DNA of 64,000 nucleotides from Mixta calida (GCF_002953215.1 NZ_CP026378.1:4198540-4262539), one strand, 5' to 3'. Shown: positions 21,741-31,754, numbered from the stretch's first letter. Notes: generated from the sequence alone by a model not told the origin. Numbers and translations: made by a program.

Positions 21741-23072
21741 ATGTCTGAAATGACTCCGCGCGAGATTGTCAGCGAACTGAACAGGTTTATCATCGGCCAG
21801 GATGGCGCCAAGCGAGCTGTGGCGATCGCCCTGCGCAACCGCTGGCGTCGTATGCAGCTGGAAGAAGATCTGCGCCATGAAGTTACGCCTAAAAACATTC
21901 TGATGATCGGCCCAACCGGCGTGGGTAAAACTGAAATCGCCCGTCGTCTGGCCAAGCTGGCAAACGCGCCTTTTATTAAGGTTGAAGCGACCAAGTTCAC
22001 CGAAGTCGGCTACGTCGGTAAAGAAGTGGATTCCATTATCCGCGATCTGACCGATGCGGCGATGAAAATGGTGCGCATGCAGGCGATTGAAAAAAATCGC
22101 TACCGCGCCGAAGAGATGGCGGAAGAACGTATTCTTGACGTGCTGATCCCGCCAGCGAAAAACAACTGGGGCCAGCCGGAGCAAAGCGCCGAGCCGTCCG
22201 CAGCCCGCCAGTCGTTCCGTAAAAAGCTGCGCGAAGGCCAGCTGGACGACAAAGAGATTGAAATCAATCTGGCCGCCGCGCCGATGGGCGTTGAAATTAT
22301 GGCGCCTCCGGGCATGGAAGAGATGACCAGCCAGCTGCAGTCGATGTTCCAGAACCTGGGCGGTCAGAAGCAGAAGCCGCGCAAGCTGAAGATCAAAGAT
22401 GCGATGAAGCTGCTGATCGAAGAAGAAGCGGCCAAGCTGGTTAACCCGGAAGAGCTGAAGCAGGAAGCAATCGACGCCGTCGAACAGCACGGCATCGTAT
22501 TTATCGATGAGATCGATAAAATCTGTAAGCGCGGCGAGACCTCCGGCCCGGACGTTTCACGTGAAGGCGTACAGCGCGATCTGCTGCCGCTGGTGGAGGG
22601 CTGCACCGTCTCCACCAAGCACGGCATGGTGAAAACAGACCATATTCTGTTTATCGCCTCCGGCGCTTTCCAGGTCGCCAGCCCGTCAGACCTCATCCCG
22701 GAACTGCAGGGTCGTCTGCCGATCCGCGTTGAGCTGCAGGCGCTGACCGTCAATGATTTCGAGCGCATCCTGACCGAGCCCAACGCTTCTGTGACCGTAC
22801 AGTACAAGGCGCTGATGGCGACCGAAGGCGTTAATATCAGCTTTACTGACGATGGCATCCGCCGTATCGCCGAAGCCGCCTGGCAGGTTAACGAAACCAC
22901 GGAAAATATCGGCGCGCGTCGTCTGCACACCGTACTGGAACGTCTGATGGAGGATATCTCCTATGACGCCAGCGACCGCAGCGGCGACAGCATTACCATT
23001 GACGCCAATTATGTGTCTCAACATCTGGATGAGCTGGTGGCGGACGAAGATCTCAGCCGCTTCATTCTGTAA
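21741..23072 (+). CDS. hslU: HslU (ClpY), AAA+ ATPase of the HslUV protease
   Basis: HslU unfolds substrates such as SulA and sigma-32 and threads them into HslV. The 443-residue protein has Walker A GPTGVGKT (57-64), the pore motif in GYVGKEV, an inserted I domain (about 110-240), Walker [11 protein letters not shown] and the C-terminal tail DLSRFIL that docks into HslV. The ATG at 21741 follows AAGGA. It is second in the heat-shock hslVU operon and ends at a clear terminator. Confidence 0.98.
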   Translation: MSEMTPREIVSELNRFIIGQDGAKRAVAIALRNRWRRMQLEEDLRHEVTPKNILMIGPTGVGKTEIARRLAKLANAPFIKVEATKFTEVGYVGKEVDSIIRDLTDAAMKMVRMQAIEKNRYRAEEMAEERILDVLIPPAKNNWGQPEQSAEPSAARQSFRKKLREGQLDDKEIEINLAAAPMGVEIMAPPGMEEMTSQLQSMFQNLGGQKQKPRKLKIKDAMKLLIEEEAAKLVNPEELKQEAIDAVEQHGIVFIDEIDKICKRGETSGPDVSREGVQRDLLPLVEGCTVSTKHGMVKTDHILFIASGAFQVASPSDLIPELQGRLPIRVELQALTVNDFERILTEPNASVTVQYKALMATEGVNISFTDDGIRRIAEAAWQVNETTENIGARRLHTVLERLMEDISYDASDRSGDSITIDANYVSQHLDELVADEDLSRFIL

Positions 23073-23092
23073 CCGGCGGCTTTATCTTTCTA

Positions 23093-23115
23093 AGGAGGCT
23101 TCGGCCTCCTTTTTT
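23093..23115 (+). terminator. Rho-independent terminator of hslVU
   Basis: AGGAGGC / GCCTCCT with a TTCG tetraloop is followed by T5. It lies 20 bp after the hslU stop. Confidence 0.92.
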
Positions 23116-23226
23116 ATGACCGCTTTTTAACCCTCCTGCAATTTGACGAAGATTAAGGCGTCTGACAGGGTGCCGCCGTAGACTTCATCTACCCCTTTTT
23201 AATTAGAGTCGGCTGCGGTTACGCTT

Positions 23227-24147
23227 ATGGAATATATTCAACGAATAACCACCTTTCATTTCCGGGGCTGGCTGGAAAGCCTGCGTTTGCGCACGCTGCC
23301 GCTGGCGTTCGCGTCTATTCTGACCGGCTCGGCGCTGGCGTGGTGGCAGGGTCAGTTCAGCCTGACCGTCGCCCTGCTCTGTTTCCTGACCAGCGGTCTG
23401 TTACAGGTGCTCTCTAATCTGGCCAATGACTACGGCGACGCGGTGAAAGGCAGCGACGGCAGCAACCGCCTCGGCCCGCTGCGCGGCATTCAAAAGGGCG
23501 CCATCACGCTGTTGCAGCTGCGCGCGGGCATTATCGCGGTGACCGGACTGGCGCTGATTTGCGGCGGCGTGCTGATCCGCTACGCGTGCCATACCATCGG
23601 CGACGTAGTGAGTTTTCTGCTGCTGGGCGCGCTGGCCGTCATTGCGGCGATTGCCTACACCGTCGGCAAAAAGCCTTACGGCTATCTTGGGCTGGGCGAT
23701 CTCTCGGTGCTGATCTTCTTCGGCTGGCTGGGCGTCAGCGGCAGCTTCTATCTGCAAAGCCACAGCGTTCAGCCGTTAGTGCTGCTGCCCGCCACCGCCT
23801 GCGGCCTGTTGGCGGCGGCGGTGTTGAATATCAATAATTTGCGCGACATAGAAACGGATCGGCAGTGCGGCAAAATGACGCTGGCAGTACGGCTGGGCGC
23901 AGACAATGCGCGACGCTACCATCTGCTGCTGCTGAGCGGCGCGCTGCTCTGTTTCGCCGCGTTTGCGTGGACCGGTCAGCACGGCTGGGGACGCTGGCTA
24001 TTTTTGCTGACCGCTCCGCTGTTCTGGCGCCAGGGCCTCTATATTTTTCGTGAAAAGTCCCCCGGCGCCATGCGGCCGATGCTGGAGAAGACGGTAAAGG
24101 CGGCGCTGTTAGCTAACGTGCTGTTTTCTCTTGGCGTACTGCTTTGA
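23227..24147 (+). CDS. menA: 1,4-dihydroxy-2-naphthoate octaprenyltransferase
   Basis: MenA attaches the octaprenyl chain to DHNA to form demethylmenaquinone. It is an integral inner-membrane UbiA-superfamily enzyme. The 306-residue protein has the first Asp-rich motif [11 protein letters not shown] (67-77), a conserved RLGPLRG, the second motif in [22 protein letters not shown], and eight or nine hydrophobic segments. The start ATG at 23227 gives an N-terminus slightly different from E. coli, but the helix [15 protein letters not shown] aligns. It is monocistronic or runs on to rraA, which has its own promoter inside the gap. Confidence 0.95.
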   Translation: MEYIQRITTFHFRGWLESLRLRTLPLAFASILTGSALAWWQGQFSLTVALLCFLTSGLLQVLSNLANDYGDAVKGSDGSNRLGPLRGIQKGAITLLQLRAGIIAVTGLALICGGVLIRYACHTIGDVVSFLLLGALAVIAAIAYTVGKKPYGYLGLGDLSVLIFFGWLGVSGSFYLQSHSVQPLVLLPATACGLLAAAVLNINNLRDIETDRQCGKMTLAVRLGADNARRYHLLLLSGALLCFAAFAWTGQHGWGRWLFLLTAPLFWRQGLYIFREKSPGAMRPMLEKTVKAALLANVLFSLGVLL

Positions 24148-24191
24148 TCGTCTTATAGCTGATATAACGCAATTTTTGCGGGTTGATGATT

Positions 24192-24221
24192 TTGCCAACA
24201 ACTTGAATAAAGCGATATACT
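24192..24221 (+). promoter_or_regulatory. Candidate promoter of rraA
   Basis: TTGCCA (24192-24197), an 18-bp spacer and TATACT (24216-24221) lie 33 bp before the rraA ATG, in the gap after menA. E. coli rraA has its own sigma-S-responsive promoter; whether this is its equivalent cannot be told from sequence. Confidence 0.5.
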
Positions 24222-24253
24222 TACCGCTCCTGTGGCAAACAGACGAAAATCCT

Positions 24254-24739
24254 ATGAAATACGACACTTCCGAACTCTGCGACATCTACCACGAAGATGT
24301 AAACGTGGTTGAACCGCTCTTCTCCAATTTTGGGGGTCGCACCTCGTTTGGCGGCCAAATCACGACGGTAAAATGTTTCGAGGACAACGGCCTGTTATAC
24401 GATCTGCTGGAAGAAAATGGCCGGGGTCGTGTGCTGCTGGTAGATGGCGGCGGTTCGGTGCGGCGCGCGCTGGTAGATGCGGCGCTGGCTCAGCTGGCGG
24501 TGCAGAACGAATGGGAAGGTATCGTCGTATACGGCTCCGTGCGTCAGGTCGATGACCTGGAAGAGCTGGATATCGGCATTCAGGCGATTGCGGCGATCCC
24601 CGCAGGCGCGGCGGGCGAAGGCATTGGCGAAAGCGACGTGCGCGTCAACTTCGGCGGCGTCACCTTTTTCTCTGGCGACCATTTATACGCCGATAACACT
24701 GGAATTATTCTGTCAGAAGATCCGCTGGATATTGAATAG
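24254..24739 (+). CDS. rraA: RraA, regulator of RNase E activity
   Basis: RraA is a trimeric cytoplasmic protein that binds RNase E and lowers its activity, changing mRNA decay. The fold resembles a swivelling methyltransferase-like domain without catalytic residues; related family members are HMG/CHA aldolases. The protein starts [20 protein letters not shown] and has 161 residues, the E. coli length. The reading frame is open further upstream into menA, but this ATG at 24254 is the homologous start. It ends at a terminator shared with zapB. Confidence 0.97.
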   Translation: MKYDTSELCDIYHEDVNVVEPLFSNFGGRTSFGGQITTVKCFEDNGLLYDLLEENGRGRVLLVDGGGSVRRALVDAALAQLAVQNEWEGIVVYGSVRQVDDLEELDIGIQAIAAIPAGAAGEGIGESDVRVNFGGVTFFSGDHLYADNTGIILSEDPLDIE

Positions 24740-24789
24740 CGCTGAATGTGATGCTCTTGCGCTGAGGCGCGAAGAATCACGTCAGCAAA

Positions 24790-24815
24790 AACGGGTGCCT
24801 GGGCACCCGTTTTTT
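24790..24815. terminator. Bidirectional terminator between rraA and zapB
   Basis: ACGGGTGCC / GGCACCCGT with T6 on the plus side and A5 before it, which reads as T5 on the minus strand. It lies between the convergent ends of rraA and zapB and can serve both. Confidence 0.9.
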
Positions 24816-24844
24816 ATGGTTGATGAAAGCAGCATCCCAACGGA

Positions 24845-25084
24845 TTACACTTCTTCCATCTTACCTAACAAAGCCCGCAGGCGATCCTGCCACTGCGTTT
24901 GCTCTTCTTTCAGCTGCTGGTTTTCACGAACCAGCGCTTCGCTGTTTCCCGAGGCCTGCTGTACCTCATGCTTCAGAGTATTGTTCTGCTCTTTCAGCTC
25001 TTCGATTTCCATCTGCAGCAAGGTGATGGTATCAATCGCCTGCTGTACTTTCGCTTCCAGTTTCTCGAATACTTCAAATGACAT
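24845..25084 (-). CDS. zapB: ZapB, coiled-coil cell-division factor
   Basis: ZapB stimulates Z-ring assembly, binding ZapA and linking the ring to the Ter region through MatP. The 79-residue protein is one long coiled coil: [20 protein letters not shown], then heptads rich in Leu, Glu and Gln, ending [18 protein letters not shown] lies about nine bases before the ATG at 25084. Length and sequence match E. coli ZapB apart from its two extra N-terminal residues. It faces rraA and is divergent from glpF across a 441-bp gap. Confidence 0.97.
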   Translation of the reverse strand: MSFEVFEKLEAKVQQAIDTITLLQMEIEELKEQNNTLKHEVQQASGNSEALVRENQQLKEEQTQWQDRLRALLGKMEEV

Positions 25085-25525
25085 TCTATGACTTCTCCTA
25101 ATCGCAAGGCGTTGATGATGCCAGCCGCAGACGACGAGACATCACAAAACTCCGTTAAAAACCGTAACACACCGATTGTAAGTAGCCGCACAGCCCAAGT
25201 CCAGCGGCGAACGGCGGTGAAGCGCAGTCTGTAACAATTTTCAGCTTATGCCGAAAGCGTTCAGGGCGCCGAATGGCCGATAATCGCGCTTTTGTTAATA
25301 AAATGAGCGTAACGCGATGCTTCCGGCGCCAAAAATGATGTTTAAGGAACAGCAAAAGACGCGAAAACGCGCATTTTTTTGATGGAGCACACAGATTTCA
25401 ATTTCGCTATTTCTCGTTTATGCGCGTTAACGATAAATTTACAACAGCCCCACATTTGTTCGGGCGGTTCAATGGAATGAAAACAACGATTGATAAAATT
25501 TAACCTCGCCTTCAGGAATTTCATT
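25085..25525. other. Intergenic region zapB-glpF
   Basis: This 441-bp gap holds the zapB promoter side (25085-25250) and, from about 25375, the glpF control region. The block from GGAGCACACAGATTT through the two GlpR operators to TTTACAAC is collinear with my recollection of the E. coli glpFK promoter, including the part that overlaps its CRP site. Short open frames on the minus strand here have no homology or ribosome sites. Nothing else is recognisable. Confidence 0.6.
25401..25438. promoter_or_regulatory. Two GlpR operators upstream of glpFKX
   Basis: ATTTCGCTATTTCTCGTTTA (25401-25420) and TATGCGCGTTAACGATAAAT (25419-25438) line up base by base, with few changes, with the glpFK operators of E. 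coli as I recall them. GlpR represses the operon unless glycerol-3-phosphate is present. Confidence 0.75.
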
Positions 25526-26383
25526 ATGAGTCAGACAGCAACTAGCACACTTAAAGGTCAGTGCATTGCCGAATTTCTCGGAACCGGCATGATCATCTTC
25601 TTCGGCGCTGGCTGTGTTGCCGCAATGAAGTTGGCTGGCGCCGCGTTCGGTCAGTGGGAAATCTGCATTATCTGGGGCCTGGCTGTTTCCATGGCTGCCT
25701 ATATGACAGCGGGCGTTTCAGGCGCGCACCTGAACCCAGCCGTTACCGTCGCGCTTTGTCTTTTCGCCAACTTTGAAGGGCGTAAAGTCGTGCCTTACAT
25801 TGTGGCGCAGGTAGCTGGCGCATTTAGCGCCGCAGCGCTGGTTTACGGGCTCTACTACAACCTGTTTATCGACTATGAAGCCAGCCATCAGCTGGTGCGC
25901 GGCAGCGTGGAAAGCCTTGATCTGGCCGGTATCTTCTCGACCTATCCTAACCCGCATATCAGCGTAGGTCAGGCGTTTTTAGTCGAGATGGTGATTACCG
26001 CCGTTCTGATGTCGGTGATTATGGCATTGACCGATGACGGCAACGGCGTGCCGCGCGGCCCGCTGGCCCCGCTGCTTATCGGTCTGCTGGTTGCCGTTAT
26101 CGGCGGCGCGATGGGACCGCTAACCGGCTTCGCCCTGAACCCGGCGCGCGACTTCGGCCCGAAAATTTTTGCCTGGATGGCAGGCTGGGGCAGCGTCGCC
26201 TTTACCGGCGCGCGTGATATCCCTTATTTCCTCGTGCCGATTTTTGGCCCGCTGGTCGGTGCCTGTCTTGGCGCATGGGGATATCGCTCACTGATTTGCC
26301 GTCACCTGCCCTGTAACCTTAACGTGACGCAAAAAACCGAAGCCGATAAGCCCGTCGCGCGAGCTGAACAGCGTAAAGCGTAA
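25526..26383 (+). CDS. glpF: GlpF, glycerol facilitator (aquaglyceroporin)
   Basis: GlpF is a tetrameric inner-membrane channel for glycerol. The 285-residue MIP-family protein has six membrane helices and two NPA half-helix motifs, at 70-72 (SGAHLNPAVTVAL) and 206-208 (TGFALNPARDFGP). The Asp after the second NPA-Arg is typical of glycerol-selective members. The start ATG at 25526 (MSQTATSTLKGQCIAEFLGT) follows AGGA by 8-9 nt; a more upstream in-frame start is not homologous. It is first in glpFKX behind the GlpR operators. Confidence 0.97.
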   Translation: MSQTATSTLKGQCIAEFLGTGMIIFFGAGCVAAMKLAGAAFGQWEICIIWGLAVSMAAYMTAGVSGAHLNPAVTVALCLFANFEGRKVVPYIVAQVAGAFSAAALVYGLYYNLFIDYEASHQLVRGSVESLDLAGIFSTYPNPHISVGQAFLVEMVITAVLMSVIMALTDDGNGVPRGPLAPLLIGLLVAVIGGAMGPLTGFALNPARDFGPKIFAWMAGWGSVAFTGARDIPYFLVPIFGPLVGACLGAWGYRSLICRHLPCNLNVTQKTEADKPVARAEQRKA

Positions 26384-26416
26384 CCGTGTTCAATCTTTGC
26401 ACATCAGGAAATGATT

Positions 26417-27928
26417 ATGTCTACAGATAAAAAATATATTGTCGCGCTCGATCAGGGCACAACCAGCTCCCGCGCCGTTGTTCTCGATCATGACGCCAAC
26501 ATTATCGCGGTTTCCCAGCGCGAATTTACCCAGATCTACCCGAAAGCGGGCTGGGTTGAACACGATCCCATGGACATCTGGGCTTCGCAAAGCTCCACGC
26601 TGGTAGAAGTGCTGGCACATGCGGATATTCGCTCCGATCAGATCGCCGCAATCGGCATTACCAACCAGCGCGAAACGGCGATTGTCTGGGATAAAGAGTC
26701 CGGCAAGCCGATCTATAACGCTATCGTCTGGCAAGATCCGCGCACGGCGGACTACTGTGCGAAACTGAAGAAAGAGGGCCTGGAAGAGTATATCCAGCAC
26801 ACCACCGGCCTGGTAATTAATCCCTACTTCTCTGGCACCAAAGTAAAATGGATTCTGGATCATGTCGAAGGCGCGCGCGAGCGGGCGAAACGCGGCGAAC
26901 TGCTGTTCGGCACCGTCGATACCTGGCTTATCTGGAAAATGACGCAGGGTCGGGTGCATATTACCGACCACACCAATGCGTCACGCACCATGATGTATAA
27001 CATCCATAAGCTGGAGTGGGATCAGCGCATGCTGGATATCCTCGATATTCCGCGTGAAATGCTGCCGGAAGTGAAATCTTCCTCCGAAGTCTACGGCCAG
27101 ACCAACATCGGCGGTAAAGGCGGCACCCGTATTCCTATCGCCGGCATCGCGGGCGACCAGCAGGCGGCGCTGTACGGCCAGCTGTGCGTGCAGCCGGGAA
27201 TGGCGAAAAACACTTACGGCACCGGCTGCTTTATGCTGATGAACACCGGCACCGAAGCAGTAACCTCCACGCACGGCTTGCTGACCACTATCGCCTGCGG
27301 TCCGCGCGGTGAAGTGAACTATGCGCTGGAAGGTGCGGTGTTTATCGGCGGCGCCTCTATTCAGTGGCTGCGCGACGAGATGAAGCTGATCAGCGATTCC
27401 GCCGATTCAGAATACTTCGCGATGAAAGTGAAGGACTCCAACGGCGTCTATATGGTTCCAGCCTTTACCGGCCTTGGCGCGCCCTACTGGGACCCGTATG
27501 CCCGCGGCGCGCTGTTTGGCCTGACGCGCGGCGCCAATGCCAATCACATTATTCGCGCTACGCTGGAATCGATCGCTTATCAGACGCGCGATGTGCTGGA
27601 AGCGATGCAGAACGATGCCAATACTCGCCTGCAATCGCTGCGCGTTGACGGCGGCGCCGTAGCTAACAACTTCCTGATGCAGTTCCAGTCCGATATTCTT
27701 GGCACGCGTGTTGAGCGGCCGGAAGTACGTGAGGTAACCGCGCTGGGCGCCGCTTACCTGGCGGGTCTGGCGGTCGGTTTCTGGGAAGATCTGGATGAGG
27801 TGCGCGCAAAAGCGGTGATAGAACGTGAATTCCGCCCCAGTATCGAGACCACGGAGCGTAATTATCGCTACGCTGGCTGGAAAAAAGCCGTGGCCCGCGC
27901 TCAGGCATGGGAAGAACACGAGGAATAA
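26417..27928 (+). CDS. glpK: Glycerol kinase
   Basis: GlpK phosphorylates glycerol with ATP, trapping it as glycerol-3-phosphate; in E. coli it is inhibited by fructose-1,6-bisphosphate and EIIA-Glc. The 503-residue FGGY-family protein starts [20 protein letters not shown] (phosphate loop 12-19) and keeps [29 protein letters not shown] and [26 protein letters not shown] lies six bases before the ATG at 26417; another ATG at 26411 has no room for it. It begins 33 bp after glpF. Confidence 0.97.
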   Translation: MSTDKKYIVALDQGTTSSRAVVLDHDANIIAVSQREFTQIYPKAGWVEHDPMDIWASQSSTLVEVLAHADIRSDQIAAIGITNQRETAIVWDKESGKPIYNAIVWQDPRTADYCAKLKKEGLEEYIQHTTGLVINPYFSGTKVKWILDHVEGARERAKRGELLFGTVDTWLIWKMTQGRVHITDHTNASRTMMYNIHKLEWDQRMLDILDIPREMLPEVKSSSEVYGQTNIGGKGGTRIPIAGIAGDQQAALYGQLCVQPGMAKNTYGTGCFMLMNTGTEAVTSTHGLLTTIACGPRGEVNYALEGAVFIGGASIQWLRDEMKLISDSADSEYFAMKVKDSNGVYMVPAFTGLGAPYWDPYARGALFGLTRGANANHIIRATLESIAYQTRDVLEAMQNDANTRLQSLRVDGGAVANNFLMQFQSDILGTRVERPEVREVTALGAAYLAGLAVGFWEDLDEVRAKAVIEREFRPSIETTERNYRYAGWKKAVARAQAWEEHEE

Positions 27929-27936
27929 CGCTTCAG

Positions 27937-27965
27937 GCCCGCGTCGCCATCCGGCGCGGGCTTTT
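27937..27965 (+). terminator. Probable terminator or attenuator between glpK and glpX
   Basis: GCCCGCG / CGCGGGC with an 11-nt loop is followed by TTTTCT. It lies 8 bp after glpK and 60 bp before glpX, so it may only reduce transcription into glpX. Confidence 0.6.
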
Positions 27966-28025
27966 CTCCCGCCCTCCCCCGCTGTGATACACTTTCGCCT
28001 CATTTGTTTTCTTCAGAGGCTGGTC

Positions 28026-29036
28026 ATGAAACGAGAACTCGCCATTGAATTTTCCCGCGTTACCGAAGCGGCCGCGCTGGCTGGCTATAAATGGCTGGGC
28101 CGCGGCGATAAAAACCAGGCGGACGGCGCGGCGGTCAACGCCATGCGCATTATGTTGAATAAAGTCGATATCGACGGCCGCATTGTTATCGGCGAAGGCG
28201 AAATCGATGAGGCACCGATGCTCTATATCGGCGAGAAGGTCGGCACCGGCAACGGCGATGCGGTGGATATCGCGGTTGACCCTATCGAAGGCACGCGAAT
28301 GACCGCCATGGGACAGGCCAATGCGCTGGCGGTGCTGGCGGTCGGCGACCGGGGCACCTTTCTGCACGCGCCAGATATGTATATGGAGAAGCTGATCGTC
28401 GGCCCAGCGGCAAAAGGCTATATCGATCTGAACCTGCCTCTGGAAACCAACCTGAAAAACATCGCCGCCGCGCTGGGCAAATCCCTTAATGAACTGACGG
28501 TAACGATTCTGGCCAAGCCGCGTCACGATGCGGTTATCAAACAGATGCAGCAGCTGGGCGTGCGTATTTTCGCTATTCCCGATGGCGACGTCGCCGCCTC
28601 TATCCTGACCTGTATGCCCGACAGCGAAGTAGACGTGCTGTACGGCATCGGCGGCGCGCCGGAAGGCGTGGTGTCAGCGGCAGTTATTCGTGCGCTGGAT
28701 GGCGATATGCAGGGCCGTCTGCTGCCGCGTCATGAAGTTAAAGGCGAAAGCGAGGAAAACCGCCGACTGGGCGAAGATGAGCTGGCGCGTTGCCGGGAGA
28801 TGGGCATTAACGCCGGCGAACGGCTGACGCTGGAGATGATGGCGCGCAACGATAATGTGATTTTCGCCGCCACCGGCATCACCAGCGGCGACCTGCTGAA
28901 AGGGATCACGCGTCAGGGCAATATCGCCACCAGCGAAACCCTGCTGATCCGCGGCAAATCGCGCACTATACGCCGTATCCAGTCGATTCATTATCTCGAC
29001 CGCAAGGATACGGCGCTGCATCAGTGGATTCTGTGA
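28026..29036 (+). CDS. glpX: GlpX, class II fructose-1,6-bisphosphatase
   Basis: GlpX hydrolyses fructose-1,6-bisphosphate to fructose-6-phosphate, feeding gluconeogenesis from glycerol. It is a Li+-sensitive-phosphatase-fold enzyme with metal-binding motifs GEGEIDEAPMLYIGE and DPIEGTRMTAMGQ. The protein has 336 residues, the E. coli length, starting MKRELAIEFSRVTEAA at ATG 28026; the frame is open further upstream into glpK but not homologous. It is the last gene of the glp operon and ends 3 bp from the convergent emrD stop, with no terminator visible. Confidence 0.97.
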   Translation: MKRELAIEFSRVTEAAALAGYKWLGRGDKNQADGAAVNAMRIMLNKVDIDGRIVIGEGEIDEAPMLYIGEKVGTGNGDAVDIAVDPIEGTRMTAMGQANALAVLAVGDRGTFLHAPDMYMEKLIVGPAAKGYIDLNLPLETNLKNIAAALGKSLNELTVTILAKPRHDAVIKQMQQLGVRIFAIPDGDVAASILTCMPDSEVDVLYGIGGAPEGVVSAAVIRALDGDMQGRLLPRHEVKGESEENRRLGEDELARCREMGINAGERLTLEMMARNDNVIFAATGITSGDLLKGITRQGNIATSETLLIRGKSRTIRRIQSIHYLDRKDTALHQWIL

Positions 29037-29039
29037 TGG

Positions 29040-30218
29040 TTAAACCGCCTGCGGCTGCGGGCCTTTAGAAAGCGGCCACCAGCAGAACAGCATCAACAGG
29101 GCGGTGGCGCACATCAGCATGCCGAGACTGAACTGGCTGTTCTGCGGCAACTGCGCCGAAAGCCAGGCCACCAGCCCTGAACCGAGATTTTGCAGGCCGC
29201 CGATCAGCGCGCCGGCGGTGCCCGCCAGCCAGGCGTAAGGCTCCATCGCGCCGGAGGTGGCCAGCGGAAACATCATACCCGCCCCGAAGAAGAACAGAGA
29301 CGCGGGCACCAGAAGCGTCCAGATATTCATAATGCCGAACCATGACGGCAGCCACATCAGCGCCGCCGCCAGCAGGCAGCTGTTCACCGCATACCACATC
29401 AACGTATGAAAGCTTTTATCATCCCGGCCCGCAAACCAGGCGCCGAAGAAAGCTGCCGGGATCGGCAGGATAAACAGAATGCTGATCGTCATCGCATCGA
29501 GACCCAGCACGCCGCCCATTAACACGCCGCAGCTTGATTCATACACCGCGATGCCCGCCAGCGCGCCAATCAGCATCAGCAAATAGCGCACAAAGATGCG
29601 ATCGCTCAGCAGCGGTCGATAGCGGGAAAACAGCGGGCGCGTTTCGCTAACCGGCGGACGCGTTTCCGGCAACCAGCGCGCCATCGCGCCGGTAACTATC
29701 AGACAGAGCAGCAGCAGAAAAGCGAAGCAGGCATGCCAGCCAAACAGGCGCGTCAGCATCGCGCCGATCAGCGGCGCCACCAGCGGGCTGAACAGGATGC
29801 CCATATTCAGCAGGCTATTCGCCTGACGCAGCGCGCTACCGGAATAGAGATCGCGCGGCATGGTACGGGCCATCACGCCCGCTACGCCGGTGCCGAGCCC
29901 CTGTACCGCGCTCGCCGCCACCAGCCAGTCGATCGACGGCGCAAACAGCGCGCCAAGCGCGCCCACCATAAAGACAATCATGCCCGCGAGGATCACCGGC
30001 TTGCGGCCGATGCTGTCTGACAGCGGGCCGTAAAACAGCTGCGAGCCGCCGTAGGTCATCAGATAAGCCGCCATCACGCGCTGCATCACGCCGTCGCGCA
30101 CGTTAAACGCTTCAGCAATGGTGGCCATCGCCGGGACATAGATGGTTTGCGCCATTTGCCCAACCGCCACCAGAACGATAAGCATCAGCAACAGATGTCC
30201 GTTTTCTAATTTTTTCAT
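29040..30218 (-). CDS. emrD: EmrD-type multidrug efflux transporter (MFS)
   Basis: This is a 392-residue major facilitator protein with 12 hydrophobic segments in the inner membrane. It follows E. coli EmrD through the N-terminus (VAVGQMAQTIYVPAM), the loop YGPLSDSIGRKPVI (MFS motif A), and VMARTMPRDLYSGSALRQAN. EmrD is a proton-driven exporter of uncouplers and amphipathic compounds. The ATG at 30218 is preferred to a GTG two codons upstream. In E. coli emrD lies elsewhere; here it sits between glpX and fpr. Confidence 0.88.
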   Translation of the reverse strand: MKKLENGHLLLMLIVLVAVGQMAQTIYVPAMATIAEAFNVRDGVMQRVMAAYLMTYGGSQLFYGPLSDSIGRKPVILAGMIVFMVGALGALFAPSIDWLVAASAVQGLGTGVAGVMARTMPRDLYSGSALRQANSLLNMGILFSPLVAPLIGAMLTRLFGWHACFAFLLLLCLIVTGAMARWLPETRPPVSETRPLFSRYRPLLSDRIFVRYLLMLIGALAGIAVYESSCGVLMGGVLGLDAMTISILFILPIPAAFFGAWFAGRDDKSFHTLMWYAVNSCLLAAALMWLPSWFGIMNIWTLLVPASLFFFGAGMMFPLATSGAMEPYAWLAGTAGALIGGLQNLGSGLVAWLSAQLPQNSQFSLGMLMCATALLMLFCWWPLSKGPQPQAV

Positions 30219-30522
30219 AGCCACTTAGATGAAAATTACAGAATGAAAGCCTGCCGTTTAGCGTTTGAACAGCAAATCAGCAGGCGAAACAGGATTGATG
30301 GCGGCAAAAATAGCAGTTCGCGTAGAGAAAGAAATGACAGCGCAATAAAGATTTTTAGCCATTCTGTCAGCAGAAATTGACCTTCTTTGTAAAACTAACT
30401 GTACGGCAGCACAAAGTGCCGCCCCTTTTTGTCGCCCAGAGCTTTCGGATAACGCGCGGGCTGGAAAAAGCGCGCCCAAGTGACGAAGATAGGCACTACG
30501 TTAATGAGGTGGAGGAAGCGCA
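30219..30522. other. Intergenic region emrD-fpr
   Basis: This 304-bp gap separates two divergent genes and is A/T-rich near emrD. An inverted repeat GGCAGCAC / GTGCCGCC around 30403-30422 contains GCAC, the core of a Mar/Sox/Rob box, which would suit fpr as a SoxRS target, but the rest of the box matches poorly. A small minus-strand open frame (30258-30479) lacks support. Confidence 0.4.
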
Positions 30523-31269
30523 ATGGCTGAATGGGTTAATGGCAACGTAAGCGAGGTCACGCACTGGACGGAGAATTTATTCAGCATCAAGGTACATGCT
30601 CCCGTCGCGCCTTTTATTGCCGGCCAGTTCGCTAAGCTGGCGCTGGAAGTAGAGGGTGAACGCGTTCAGCGCGCCTACTCTTACGTTAATGCGCCCGCCA
30701 GCCCCGATCTGGAGTTCTATCTGGTGAATGTGCCGGAAGGCAAGCTCAGCCCGCGACTGCACGCGCTGAAGCCTGGCGACAGCCTGATGATAACGAAAGA
30801 GGCCGCCGGTTTTTTCGTGTTGGATGAGATCCCTGAATGTCAGACGCTATGGATGCTGGCGACCGGCACGGCAATCGGCCCTTACCTTTCCATTCTGCAA
30901 CAGGGAGAGGGCATGGCGCGCTTCGAACATATTGTGCTGGTGCATGCGGCGCGTTACGCCGCCGATTTAAGCTATCTGCCGCTGATGCAGCAGCTGGCGG
31001 AACGCTATAACGGCAAGCTGCGCATCCAGACAGTGGTAAGTCGTGAAACGGCGCCCGGCGCGCTAACCGGACGCGTGCCTGCGCTGATTGAAAGCGGCCA
31101 GCTTGAGCAGGCGGTGGGCCTGCCGATAACGGCGGAAAACAGCCATATTATGCTGTGCGGCAACCCGCAAATGGTGCGCGACACCCAGCAATTGCTGAAA
31201 GACACGCGAGAAATGCGCAAGCATCTGCGCCGCAAACCGGGCCATATCACCAGCGAACACTACTGGTGA
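30523..31269 (+). CDS. fpr: Ferredoxin/flavodoxin-NADP+ reductase
   Basis: Fpr is a soluble FAD enzyme that passes electrons between NADPH and flavodoxin or ferredoxin; in E. coli it is induced by SoxRS. The 248-residue protein has the FAD motif RVQRAYSYVNAP, the NADP motif GTAIGPYLSIL, and the C-terminus TSEHYW with a terminal tryptophan stacking on FAD. Length is the E. coli length. GAGGTGGAGG precedes the ATG. Its last 10 bp overlap the convergent yiiR gene. Confidence 0.98.
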   Translation: MAEWVNGNVSEVTHWTENLFSIKVHAPVAPFIAGQFAKLALEVEGERVQRAYSYVNAPASPDLEFYLVNVPEGKLSPRLHALKPGDSLMITKEAAGFFVLDEIPECQTLWMLATGTAIGPYLSILQQGEGMARFEHIVLVHAARYAADLSYLPLMQQLAERYNGKLRIQTVVSRETAPGALTGRVPALIESGQLEQAVGLPITAENSHIMLCGNPQMVRDTQQLLKDTREMRKHLRRKPGHITSEHYW

Positions 31270-31712
31270 GTACTATTCCCTGTGCCGCGCTTGCCGAAAT
31301 AGTTCACCGGCTGCGCGGGCTGGCCAAAGCGGTTAGCGCCTGACGATCCGGTTAGCAGCCCCGACTCGATCAGTATCGCCGCCAGAATCAGCGTCGGCGC
31401 TAAACGGCCCAGCGCCAGCTGCCAACCCGACCCCAGCACCGCCCAGTTTCCCGCCAGCAGCATCCAGGCGACAATCAGCAGCAGCGCCCAATAGCCGCGG
31501 CGATTGCGATCGTGCAGCCGTTTCACCAGCACGGCGCTGGCTGGCCACAGCAAACACACCACGCCAAACGCCGCCATCTGCGTATCCAGCAAATCATTTC
31601 CCGCGAGGACGAAAAGCGCGGTCATGGTCAACAACCAGACTAACTGCCAAATCCAGAAATCTCGTCGCCCCAGGCGGCCGCGATAGGAGAAACACCATTG
31701 CTGTAGCGTCAT
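31260..31712 (-). CDS. yiiR: YiiR, DUF805 inner-membrane protein
   Basis: This 150-residue DUF805 protein has three or four hydrophobic segments. The start MTLQQWCFSYRGRLGRRDFW carries the DUF805 hallmark FxGRxxRRxFW, and VKRLHDRNRRGYWALL is the second family motif. Its molecular function is not known. The frame is open 70 codons further upstream, but the ATG at 31712 matches the E. coli start. Its 3' end overlaps fpr by 10 bp, and it is divergent from yiiQ; fpr-yiiR-yiiQ order is as in E. coli minus yiiS and uspD. Confidence 0.9.
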   Translation of the reverse strand: MTLQQWCFSYRGRLGRRDFWIWQLVWLLTMTALFVLAGNDLLDTQMAAFGVVCLLWPASAVLVKRLHDRNRRGYWALLLIVAWMLLAGNWAVLGSGWQLALGRLAPTLILAAILIESGLLTGSSGANRFGQPAQPVNYFGKRGTGNSTHQ

Positions 31713-31754
31713 TTTTTCGTCCCGAGGAAAACTATAAAATGGTTGCCGCAGTTT

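Noticed and set aside
24477-25091. 204-codon frame overlapping rraA and antisense zapB
   Set aside because: Both rraA and zapB are clearly conserved in their own frames and a bidirectional terminator lies inside it.
25155-25524. Two short minus-strand frames in the zapB-glpF gap
   Set aside because: They lie across the glpF operators and promoter and have no supporting signals.
30258-30479. 73-codon minus-strand frame between emrD and fpr
   Set aside because: No ribosome site, no familiar motif, and it occupies a divergent promoter region.
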